A DNA stretch of 64,000 nucleotides from Deinandra increscens subsp. villosa (Eukaryota; Streptophyta; Magnoliopsida; Asterales; Asteraceae): positions 59,952,429 through 60,016,428 of the forward strand of contig JBCNJP010000006.1 of the NCBI GenBank assembly GCA_039602395.1, given 5' to 3'. How positions within the stretch are numbered: position 1 is the first letter of the stretch; each line of letters begins with the position of its first letter. Position numbers and translations under genes: made by a program. Below the pieces are notes generated by a model. It did no database searches. It was given only the letters and a program-made list of their open reading frames with translations, and was not told the DNA's origin. This document shows, one piece after another, positions 42,401-53,800 of this stretch.

Positions 42401-45400
42401 TGAACTTGAAGGTTTCTGTAGTTCATTTTTTTTTCCCATGACTACATTATTTCTCATAATATGCTCTGCTGCTTTGCTAGTTAAGCTCCATTGCCGTTCT
42501 TAACTGTTCGTCTTTTTTCCTACTTGTAAGAAATGAAGTATAACGCTCTCACAATTTCTTCTTGTCTACTTGAGCATGCTTTAACAGTATCAATCTAGCA
42601 GTTTCTTTACTTTATGTGTTTCCTTTCTCTTTTAAGCTTTATAATGCTGTTCTGGACAGCGCTATACATAGGATTCAGGATTCTGTTTTTCTTTGGTTCT
42701 ACATTCATGCTTATGATTCTTCTGAATGGAAAAAAAATCATCGCAGACATCTTGAAATTCGAGGACCTTAATACTCAAGGAGAAATATCAGATGCAGTAG
42801 TTGACACAACAGTTGATCTTGGGAAATTGAATCCCCGATTTGAGGTACTGTTTTGTTTAATCATCATGCAAGCTAGGTTTTAGTCATTACCATCTATAAT
42901 TCGCCTTTAAGTAACTTTTAGGGTGTGTTAAATCTGGTCAGTTTGATTGTTTTATTTGTTTCTTCATGGCCAGATAATATTGTAGTGCTCATTTGGAAGT
43001 GCAAGTTATTTTGTATTTATTCCGCATATATAAACTGCAGGAAGTTACTCAATCAGAGTCGACTCCTGTTGATGGTGACCAATCTGGAGATAGAAAGCAA
43101 GCAGACCCCTTACCAGGATCAGCTGCAAGTGAACCATCAAGTTCAACCATATATGCTAGTTGGAAACCTGATTTCTCTAAGCTGAAAGGGGAGATATGTT
43201 TGGACAATCTTTCAGTTAAAGATCTTCATGCAACTTTTAAGGCTACGTTTGGCAGAGAAACTTCTGTTAAGGACAAACAGTGGCTCAAGAGAAGGATTTC
43301 TATGGGGCTTTCTAACTCCTGTGACGTGTCTATTACCACTTTTAATATTGAAAACAACCAATTACAAAAGAAAGACAAATTAGAAGACTGTAGTAATGAA
43401 GATGAAAATCGCGACAAGGATTCTTTCAATGGACTTGAAGAACAAAATGTAAGTGGTGACCATAAAGTTTTGGTTGGTCAAAGTCAAACTGTTCAAATGG
43501 AAGATCATTTCAGTGGCAACAGCAAGAGTGTGCAAAGTGATGCACCCAAGCGTCATATTGCTTTTGAAGATGATAATCAGGGAAATAAAAGAGTTAGGAA
43601 GCCCACAAGGCGGTATATTGAAGAAGTTTCAGAATCAGATTCCCGGGAATATACTGGAAGACCAGTTTCTTCTGTTAGAAGTTCTGGAAATGTGCCGCGA
43701 ACTCGGATCAGGCCTATTTATAACATCCAGCCCATTAGAAGACCACTTGTTACTCGTCAGGATTCTCTTGGAGGTTCTGGGGTCGAAATTCCATATGTTT
43801 CTCGAATCCGAAGAGGACGTCCACGAGAAAACTTCATGGCACTTATGGTAATGTTGAATTAGTAAATAGAAAATTGTGCATGATGATTTAAATCTTGTTC
43901 GCAGTTAGGCTTAGATTTGATTTTTTTTTCTTGCTTGCGTAATCTGTTCTCTTGGTTATGTGGTAGCTTCTTTACCTATGTAGCTGCTTGTCCTTTTTGT
44001 CGTTTGCTCATTTGTTTGTTAATTCTTCAAGTTTGATGTGTTCCGTCTTATATTGAATACTAATAGGTTTTTTTTTGGGGGATAACGTAATTTAAATACA
44101 TGTAAGTGTGTTTTCATATGAAAATATAAATACCATGGTTGGAACTTCAGTATCATGATGGAAATTAGACATAACAGTAAAACATGAGTATGGTTAACTG
44201 TGGATGCAAATGGGCTTTTTGATGCATGCACTATGTTGTTTAAGCTGTAACATTCTCAGATTCATATCTGATTTCTTGCTAACACTATTGGGTTTTTATG
44301 TTCATATTTGTAGTTATTTCACAGAACATGTGATCAATTTCTTTTTAGGTTTATCATACCTTTTTCTTTCTTGATTGTGTGTGTTAGTTAACATACTGTA
44401 CAATAGTACTATTGTAAACCATCAATCACTATTTAATGGATGCAGAGTTTGCTACTGTTGCTCATTTGTGGTAGAATTTAATTGTAGAAATTTCAGCCCT
44501 ATGGAATGGGAATGACAACAGGACTGGTAAAGAAGGCTCATGATGCACATGATCCAGAGTCAGATATTGACATAGAGAACCATGAAGTCAAAGATACACC
44601 AGCTACTGGATGGCCTCTGCAGCCTGTAAGCATTATATTATTGTTGTATTGGTTTGTTAAAATGCTATTGATGAGTGCTTTGGGAATTAATAGCTTCTGC
44701 TGTTGAATCATCCCAAAACCCTTGTGATAATACTCTTCAGTCTTTATATTGGCACATAGTTCAGTTTTTGTTCTCTGGAATTCTAGAGAACATCATATTG
44801 GATGTGGGAAGTGGCGATATGTCTATAATTAGCTTGTCAAGCTGACTAAGCATTATCTGGTTCTTCATTATCAGAATTGTATGAAATACTGCCACCATTT
44901 ATGTAATTAGAAATATACAATCTTCATCCATCATTATATGTGATTTTCAGTACTCTTATCACCTTGTGACTGTTATCTTCAATCTATATAGCTGATTAAA
45001 GAACCAGGAGAAAATGAACAGTACTCAGAGCAATCGGCAGACTTGAACAATAATTCAGATGGACACGTGGATTCATATGCAGACGTTGATTCAGATGAAA
45101 ACATATTAACCGTGCCAACAGCAAAAGGTGGGATGAGGAGGAAACATCATAGACCATGGACTCTTAGTGAAGTTGTTAAGTTAGTTGAAGGTGTTTCTAG
45201 GTATGGTGCTGGCAGGTGGTCTGAGATAAAGAGGATTGCTTTTGCAACATGCTCACATCGCACCTCTGTTGATCTCAAGGTATGTTATTCTCATTATTCA
45301 TGTTGTCTAGAGGGGGAAACTTTTACCATTTTACTTATTAATGGTTCAATTTGGGTTCCTATCTTTTGTCTTTCATGGGGCAAACATGTAAATTAAAAAT

Positions 45401-47373
45401 ATTAGCGCAAAAGGAAATGAGTCGAAAGTTAGTGTATTTCTAATGCATACAATGTCTATTTTTCAAAAGGTTACACTTTTTTAAAGGGGTGACTTTGCAC
45501 AATAATAATCAAGTTTCTTGTGTGCCTCACTAAAGTCACTCGAAGTTTTTGTTCCTCTAAAGTCACTCAACTTTCATTAGGTGTTCCAATCTTGTAAATT
45601 TGTACAAAAATTGAGGCAAATGAATCATATATGAAATATCGGTTACAATTTAGTGATTTTTTTTATTCCAATTTGACTTAAATTGAACAATATGAAACTT
45701 GGTTATTGAATTTTTTTCTCCATTATTATCTTCAGCTTTATGTTAATTTGGAAAACAACAATCACCTAAATAGTAGCCAGGATTCATATATGTGTCATTT
45801 GTCTCACTTGTTATACATTTTTTAACAGTTATAGACAATTATATAAGATTGGAACAACTAATGAAAGCTAGGTGACTTTAGAGGAACAAAAAAACTTTGG
45901 GTGACTTTAGAGGAACAAAAAAATTTGAGTGACTTTAATGGAAAACCGGACTACTATTGGGTGAAGCTTTCCCTTTTTAGTAATACACATGACACTAATT
46001 ATCTACAGAAATTCAAAATTTTGGAAAGATTGTGCAAGGCAACCGAACTTGGCCTATCTTGTCCCGGATCTTTATGGTATTTTGTCCCGGATTATTTATT
46101 TTTTTTAACTATTCACCCAACCCCATCGACTTGTGTATTTGGCCACGTGCAATCGTGCATTAGGATATAAGTTTATACATCATCACTAAGATGACCTTGT
46201 ACTTTTGCACTAGCCAACTTTTGACTTTTGCAGGACAAGTGGAGGAATCTATTGAGAGCTAGTTTTGCACAGTTACCAGCTGAAAAAGGGGTAAGTCATT
46301 TTCTTTCATCTTCATTCATGTGTTGGTTATTTTGATCCTTTTACTTGTGAGAGGGTCAATTTGGGTCGTGGTTTATCTCAAAGGGATAAAGAAAGGAATA
46401 GGTTGAACATAAAAAGTACGTAAACATAAAAACAATGGGTTATGATTTCACCTAATGCAAATTAAATGGGTTTATCATGAATGCAATGAGTTATTTATTA
46501 CACAGTGGTAAAAGTTAATTATACATAACAATTTTTAAAATATTAATAATTAAACATGAAAACATACTTGTTAACACACTTGTAACCAAGCACGGGCTCA
46601 TCTTCCCCGGAGCTGAGAAAACAGCAGATTCAATAAATAGTTGATTGAAAACAGGTTATATAAACACACCAGCAAGTTATGCTAGCTTGACGGTTCCGTA
46701 TACATAAATATATAAAAAGGTAACCAACTTTGTTTTCACACATCAAGAGGCTCAACCTTCCATAAAGTTTCCATTTAGTGTAAAGTCAACGTGGTGAAAG
46801 TTACTGACACATCAGCAGCCATATCATCATTTTGACCTGGTCTGGCCATGTCAGATTAATTAATGTATTTCTCAAAGCCTGTCTATTTTTAAAAGATTAT
46901 TTGGAAGTCTGAGCTGGGTGAAAACAAGTGTCACCAATAATAACAGAAATTAGATCAAAGCGTGTGATCTTCTTGTGCAAGTTATAGACCATCTTATTGG
47001 TATGCTTGCTGGGCTTTTATCAGTTGTTAAGCTTTCATAGCTGTTTAGATGGCTATCTTTGTGTTCTCGTTTACTTTCTTGCATGCACAACCTGTTACCG
47101 GGTATTCTCAAACTGAGCGGGGCCATATGGCGAGCGTTCATGATGGCTAATAATCGATTTGGGCACTCAATGTTGGTTGATTATGTGGTTATTTTCTTGA
47201 AGCAGGCTCAAAATTCCAAGAAGCACTCGTCAATCCCGATACCTGCACCAATTCTGTTAAGAGTGAGAGAGCTCGCGGAGATGCAATCGCAGGTGAGCCC
47301 GGATTTGAAAGCGGTGAAATTTGATGGACATAGTGGTAGAAATGTAAATGATATGAAGTCTGGATTTTTGTAA
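39476..47373 (+). CDS. TRF-like (TRFL) Myb/telobox protein
   Basis: Eight coding exons join in frame: 39476-39601, 42234-42411, 42747-42844, 43041-43847, 44488-44625 (or from 44497), 44992-45279, 46234-46290, 47206-47373. The product is 619 aa. The start METVVAVEEGG is followed by a conserved IADPVVYKLARVVGDGIYIPATDDEV-type segment and an acidic middle with RRGRPREN. A Myb-like domain sits at about 502-555, with HRPWTLSEVVKLVEG, RYGAGRWSEIKR and the telobox LKDKWRN. The C-terminus carries SIPIPAPILLRVRELAEMQ. The intron between VDLK and DKWRN splits the recognition helix, as in other TRFL genes as I recall them. TRFL proteins are nuclear and bind, or are related to binders of, plant telomeric repeats. 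No defect is seen. Which Arabidopsis member it matches is not resolved. Confidence 0.88.
41652..42135 (+). repeat. Tandem duplication of about 240 bp in intron 1 of the TRFL gene
   Basis: The blocks 41652-41898 and 41899-42135 share TTAAGCAAGG, ATATAGCATATAGA, CACAGAAAAGGCTGT and TATAATGTTACA in the same order. They are clearly diverged, so the duplication is old. Intron 1 is 2.6 kb long. Confidence 0.8.
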
Positions 47374-49110
47374 TGGTGTAAAGTGCTTGTTGGATGAAAT
47401 TAGGAATAAGAATGTCTGGTTGGCTGTACTGATTGATGATGCTTTCTTTGCTTCTTGGTTTAAGTATTTTGTAGATAATTTATGGGTTACGATTCCAAGC
47501 TCTTTTTTTGCAGACTGATAGATCTATGAGCTAAAACAACCTTCTTCGATCCCTATGCTTCCCTCCAGTTGAAAAAATTAATCATTTTTTTTAAGTGGTC
47601 CTAAACACTGGGATGTCTCTTTTTTTTTTTTTGGGTAATATATTTTGCTTAGTTTAAAATGTATATAATGAATAAAAGGTTGGTTTGGTTTACAGAAGAT
47701 CAGAGGATGTATCATGAGGTTTATGATCTTGTAACCAGAAATGTTCTAACAGGTTAAGCATTTCTCAACATATGGTGTAATTGACCTTTCCATTTCTCAT
47801 CAAAAAAAAAGAGAAAAAATCGTGTCGGACCCAATCCATAAAGTTATTTGTGTCGGGTTAGGTGTATCGAGTTCTTCAACCCCAACTTAATCCATATACT
47901 TATTCGTGTTGTGTTGTGTCGGACACATTTAAAATCATGTCGTGTTTAGATCGTGTTTTAGATCAACCTCTCCTATTTTATTTTCATGTATAAATATGAG
48001 CAATAACTACTCGCTTAGTGACTGTAAACAATTATTTACTTCGACTCAAATGAAATTGTAATTTGCCTTTTTTTTTTTGTTTCTTTATCTTTCATTTTAA
48101 ATTAACAAACTTCAATTTATATATTTAGCTCAATACTATAAGAATAGAAGAAGCAGGTGAAAAGAATTAGAGAATGAGTGGTTAGAACTAAGAAATAAGA
48201 TAAAATGGTTGAAAGGAGGAGTTGATGAAATATTTATAAAGAAAAATGGTCATGCTATTTCTACACCCCTTTCTATTTTTAGACTTCGAATACGCTGCGT
48301 ATAGCCGAATATGCAGCATATTTGCCATTTTTGGACGCCGTCGACATAAAATTTAGGGGGGGGGGGTGTACTTTTTATAGGCCTAATACACTGCGTATTG
48401 GCTAATACTATGCGTATTTACTCCTAAATATGTTGCGTATTAGCCAATACTCAGCGTATTATGATGTAGAAAAAACATTTTTTTTTGTCTTTCTGTGGAT
48501 GTACGAATAGATAACTCCAAGAAAAATTAATTTCACTTTTAAAAATTTTAGTTAGAGAAAAACTTAAAAATGAAAATATTTATTTTTAATATTAACACTT
48601 CCAATCTCTAAAATATAAATAATAACATTTAAATGGGTTAACGGGTCAACTCACTTATTAAACCGATCGTATTCGGGTGGTTTGTATTTTAAATATGTCA
48701 TGTTTGGATTGACTTGTTTTGATAATAAGATTACGTAGGCGAACCAAAACTTATCTTTGTTTGTTGTTAAGTAAGTTCGAGTACATAGAAAATTACCACC
48801 CCTATAATCCTAAAAGAAAACCTTCACTTTACTTTGTTCCACTTTCTAGTTAAACTAAAACCTTTTAATGGTAACGACCATAATATCAGGCGTTACAATA
48901 ATAATACGTGTAATATACAACACAATTATAGTAATAAAAAACATAAAATATGTGAGATAAGAATTTGAACTCCTAACTTTTATGAATCATTTGGTAAAAA
49001 GAAAAACCAATCTTGTTCCTCATCATATATTACAAACCAAATGCCACCTAAGTTTTCTATGGAGTCGATAACATATATTTTGGTGTTCTTCCTTTTTCCT
49101 TCTACACAAC
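47374..49110. other. Non-coding spacer with decayed hAT-like sequence
   Basis: The first 300 bp include the TRFL 3' untranslated region (an AATAAAAGG signal near 47671). About 47820-48750 is rich in GTGTCGG and CGGGTTA motifs of a decayed hAT-type element. A G11 tract lies at 48356-48366. Confidence 0.5.
48285..48470 (+). repeat. Cluster of near-palindromic TACGCNGCGTAT-like motifs
   Basis: At least five variants of AATACGCTGCGTAT / AATACTCAGCGTATT appear in 185 bp, several joined by TAGCCAATA or TTGGCTAATA linkers. The spacing is irregular, so it is not a simple satellite. Confidence 0.65.
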
Positions 49111-49568
49111 CAGTGGTGGATTTAGGTGTTAGGATACAGAGTCATATGAATACAGTTCTTTTTCGCATTCATGTAAAATTAAATATACGTGTTTTTCAAG
49201 TGACACCATTGTTTTTTCTAATGATGAATACATATGTATAGTTTGGTTATTTGGGATAAATAGTTAACAATCAAATGTTTTCTCCCAATGGCTAAGCTCT
49301 AAAATCCGCAAATCCTTAAAAGTAAAATCCATATGTTTTTTTTATTCATAAAAACAATCGTATTTATATTACGTGCTTTTTAAATTCTAACACCGATGTT
49401 TTTTTAATTATTGTGTCGTATTTGTATTATGTGTGTTACTGGACGAAATATCTTTATGTATTTATTTATTATTATTTTTTTAATCCATTCACCATGAAAA
49501 TATCTTTATGAAACTCAAACATCTAAAAATATTTACTCAATTGGAAAAAGAAATCTGGATCCGCCATG
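49111..49568. mobile_element. hAT element related to the 13565 MITE
   Basis: The left end CAGTGGTGGATTTAGG and the right end (reverse complement CATGGCGGATCCAGAT) pair imperfectly. The flanking octamers tacacaac and tcaccaac match at 6 of 8. It shares the CAGTGGCGGATCCAGG-type terminus with the short element at 13565. Confidence 0.6.
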
Positions 49569-50737
49569 TCACCAACGTATTCATTAATTATTCACTGATT
49601 CCAACCTTAATAACAATGTTGTAAAACTCGTTCGAGGTGACCGAGTACTCATCCGACTTGGACTAGTACTCACAACTAAAATCTATTCCGAACAATTGTC
49701 GTGTTCTAGTATAGCATATTATAACGTATTTGTATGTAGCGTACGCTAACGAATCGTAACCATATGAACAAGCATAACTAAAAACGGAGTCGAATTAGGA
49801 GTTTTCATATTACCGGCAAACATGTCCTTCCTATTAACGGTCGGATTTCATATAAACGTCATGTTAATTTAAGCAAACAGTTGCCCAAATACTCCATACC
49901 CAATCTCATGTCTTTTATTAAGTAATTAGGGAAAGCTTAGTTAGTAACCACATGTCATAGAAATTTTGTAAAAAAATAAATAACTTAAGTATTACGTATT
50001 ATTTATAAGTATTAAGTATTGTATGAATGGGTCAAGGAGTTGTGTATCTTTTCAAGAGGTTGGGGGGTTTAAGTTATGGTATTTAGATAAATGTGTAGAT
50101 TTAGGAGTATGATTTTTTTTTTGGGTGTGAGGGGGGGGGGGGGGGGGGGGGGAGTGGAGAGGTTTGCGGATTTTGGTCGACATAAGTGGTTCGATTTTGA
50201 TCAAACACAAAATTTCTTTGCTTCCTTGATTCAACATCTGGATCATATCCGATTGAATACTCGAGTGAACTATTGAAATATTAACTCTGAAAATGTTTCA
50301 CGCTTTCTAGAATATCCGAGAGTTTAAAAATTCCACTTATCAACCAAATACGAAAAAGGGGACCACAATTGTAATTAACGCTTACTTATCAACCAAACAC
50401 TATTTACATTAGTTGAGCCTAATCTCAGGAAAAATCATATTCGTAAGAGATAGAATGAAAAACATATCAGGCTCAGGGATTAAACTCATGACCTTTTAGT
50501 CATAATTTTTACCCTCATTACTAATACCATTCGATCAAATGACCACCGATAATTTTTTAATACTTATAGATTAGTAAACATATTAATATTAATTAATGTA
50601 TATTTCGTTCAACTATTTAGGCTATAATATTTAAAATACTTATATTTGACTGAGAAAATACATATTACCAAATAATACACGAAGACAGGTTAAGAGTCTT
50701 TAATTTGTTAATAATTAGTTAAGACACCTTCAAAAAC
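49569..50737. other. Spacer upstream of the VIT/VWA gene
   Basis: No gene is seen. A G22 tract is at 50131-50152. A SINE-like stretch at about 50440-50560 reads, on the minus strand, TTTGATCGAATGGTATTAG and GAGTTTAATCCC (A- and B-box-like), without visible ends. Confidence 0.5.
50131..50152 (+). repeat. Poly-G tract (22 G)
   Basis: A run of 22 guanines. Its length may be uncertain in the source reads. Confidence 0.9.
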
Positions 50738-50747
50738 TATATAAACT
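50738..50747 (+). promoter_or_regulatory. TATA box of the VIT/VWA gene
   Basis: CTATATAAAC lies about 60 bp upstream of the start codon, matching the plant TATA consensus and a short leader. Confidence 0.65.
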
Positions 50748-50804
50748 CATTTCGCGAATTGGCAGATTCTAAAAAACTTTCCGGCGAGATTCCGGCAACA
50801 AAAA

Positions 50805-53800
50805 ATGACCACCGACGAGTTCTCAAAATCAGTTGATATCGGACTTAAACTATCTCAACGAATATACTACGGAAAAGAGGGGCCTCCACTTCGTGCTCCG
50901 ATTCCGGCAACGATGATGAAATGTCCGACGTTACGGTCGCAGTGTTCATCGGTCTCGTCGTTTCGGTTGCGCGATAAGCATCACCCGACGGGCCCGATGG
51001 TTTACGCGATGATTAGCGACCCCGATGTGGTCGATAATCCCGATATTCGGAGCTACCAGCCACATGTCCACGGGCGTTGCAACCCGCCCGCGTTGATTCC
51101 CCTTCATATGCACGGGGTTTCGATGGACATCGAGTGTTGTTTGGACACCGCGTTTGTGACGGTTACGGGCGCTTGGCGCGTGCATTGCGTTACGGCAAGC
51201 GCGTGCTGCAGTTGCCGTATCGCGGTCCCCATGGGCGAGCAGGTATGAAAAATGAAAAAAAAAAGTGCGATTTTCAATAGAATTAAGGGTTATTGTTTTA
51301 TTAATCCAAGTTATTACCAATTGGCTAATATTAATTCCAATTTTAAAAATGTCTCACATTAATCCCAATTATTAAGGTGTCGGATTTCATTGGATCCCTT
51401 TTGAAATTTTTTGAGTAAAATCCCAAACGGAGTTAAGAAAAATGTAAAAGGGGTCCATTGAAATCTAACACCTTAATATTTGGGATTAATGTGAGTCCAA
51501 TAAACCTAGAATTATTGGACTAGTATTGGCCAATTGGTAATAATTTGATTTAATAAAATCCAATAAACCTAGAATTAATATGGAAAGTTATTTGTTTTAT
51601 GTGTCCTAATAGGGTTCGATTCTAGACGTTGATGTTGAGACGACTAACAGATCGTATTTTACAAAATTGATTACTCGAGACGATGAACAAGATATGGATC
51701 GAGTAACCAACGCGAAAGACGGGTTTATGATGAAGCGCAACACATACACGCTAAAAATTCCTAAGGTTTTGCTAAAACTTTGTTATATCGTCACTTATTC
51801 TTAAACGTGTCGTTTATTAAGTTAGGATGTTTACGGTTCGGTTTAAAACCATAAAGAGATGGTCGGTTTACTTTTAATGATCGGTTTGTTAATTAACTTC
51901 TGGTAGGTTTGTTTTTGAAATTTTAAAGTATCATTAAAGGTTTGATTTACGGTTTAAAAATTTTCAAATAGTATAATAACTGACCAAAAAATTGGAATTG
52001 GATATAATTTACTTATTTTTGAATATTCTATATTACATATACTTGGGTATTCATATTGTATATTTGGTTTTGTACAAATAAAATAAATAAAAATTAAGCT
52101 AAGTAAATCTACTATATATTAATTATTACTTGAACTAGTTGGAGCTTAGAGTCTAAATGAGTTTTTACATTTTACACAACTTGTTTTTGTAGTTTGTACT
52201 TTGTAATATGTACTTTGGGACACCATTTTTATTTTATATCTTATGCATGCCTTTATATATATAAAGTTCTAATAAAGCTAAAACTGTAAAACTAAACCAA
52301 ACCTAAAACTAAAACTTATGATATATGTCCCATGGATGGCGTCAATATAGAATCGATTCAGTTTAAGTTTTCAATAATGAAAAACCGTTACTAACGGTTT
52401 GGCTCAAGATTTGACCTAGAAACCGTCAAATTCGAACCGTAAACCTCTCTTTCTATAAGTGTGAAAATAACCATCTTGCAAGCCCGTCACCATTTGGCAC
52501 AAAACCCTATCGCAAAATCCGTCGCTAGATATTTTTCAGCAAAACCTGTCGTAAAAATGACGGTTTTGAGAGTCGTAATAATCTTTCGTGTTGTAGTTGC
52601 ATATTTTCTGTATATGACGTTTTCGAAGTTCGTTTTTAGATGAGTTTACTTACTCCACGATCGATCTTTAACGTTCTCAGGTCGAGGGCGGATCGATCAT
52701 CCATGTTAAAGTTAGATGGTCACAAAAGATGTTATATCAAGGTGATGAATTCCGCCTCATTGTGCCATTTACTTTCCCCTCATATGTCTTACCGTTGGAG
52801 AACACAGAGTCTAAAATAGAAAAAGTGTCGCTAAATGTCAACTCTGGTACTGAGACTATGATTACATGTAGATATGCAAGTCATCCCTTAAAGGTATGTC
52901 ATTATTTAATTCTGTCACAATCTTAACTTTCTTAGGGACTGTTTGTAAACATCTAACCCGGTCGGTTAGACCTGATCACTGACTAAATGCGTCTGACTCG
53001 GTCCGCACAAACTGACCCACGCCCCAAAATATGGCTGACTCGGTCTGGATCTTTAATTTGGCTGACTCGGTCATTTTGTAGGAAAAAAACAAACAACCCC
53101 TTTGTCTATTTAACGCACTTCTATTGCATCCACAAAACGCTCAATTTTTTTTTTAAAGTTGATTTATACGGTTTTCACACTTATTATCGCCTGATTAAAG
53201 AGTCTTGATATTCGGTGGCGGAATTAGAATTTGTTAATGGAAGAGTCGTCATATCATAAGATTCTCTTCTCTACCAACTACAATGTCAAACTCACTACTT
53301 AAAAAAAAAAAACCTTTTTATGTATAAAAATTGTTAGATTCTGTTGACTAAAAGTCAATAGATCATCTTTGATGATGTTAATGCCATTTAGATAATTTGA
53401 TTAATTGGATTTACTTAAGATTTAAAAAATGAGTATAAACATTCTTATAATTACAACTATAAGTTAGAAACTGAACTCTATAGTTTCTAACACCTAGCAT
53501 TGAGGGGTACTTTTTTCATCCATTTGAAAGGAGGTGCAACAACAAACTGGGGAAGCAAGCTTCTTATATGAGGATGAAGTTCTGAAATGGTCCTCTCAAG
53601 ACTTCTATTTTGCCTATTCTGTAAGACCTTGGATCTTATATCGTTTTCTCGGGCCATATGGTTAATCCGTACACTTTTTTTAAGGTTGTATGCATTAAAA
53701 ATAAACTCTGAACGGCTTCCTTTAACCGTTCGACCCATTTGACCATATCATATTTACCTAAAAATTTATTCAACCCAGTTAAATAAAACACAAGTAAATG

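Noticed and set aside
42614..42883. Frame spanning intron 2 and exon 3 of the TRFL gene
   Set aside because: Only the part from 42747 is conserved-looking and phase-consistent; the hydrophobic start is translated intron.
50946..51320. Minus-strand frame of 124 codons
   Set aside because: Antisense shadow of exon 1 of the VIT/VWA gene, which has the conserved text on the plus strand.
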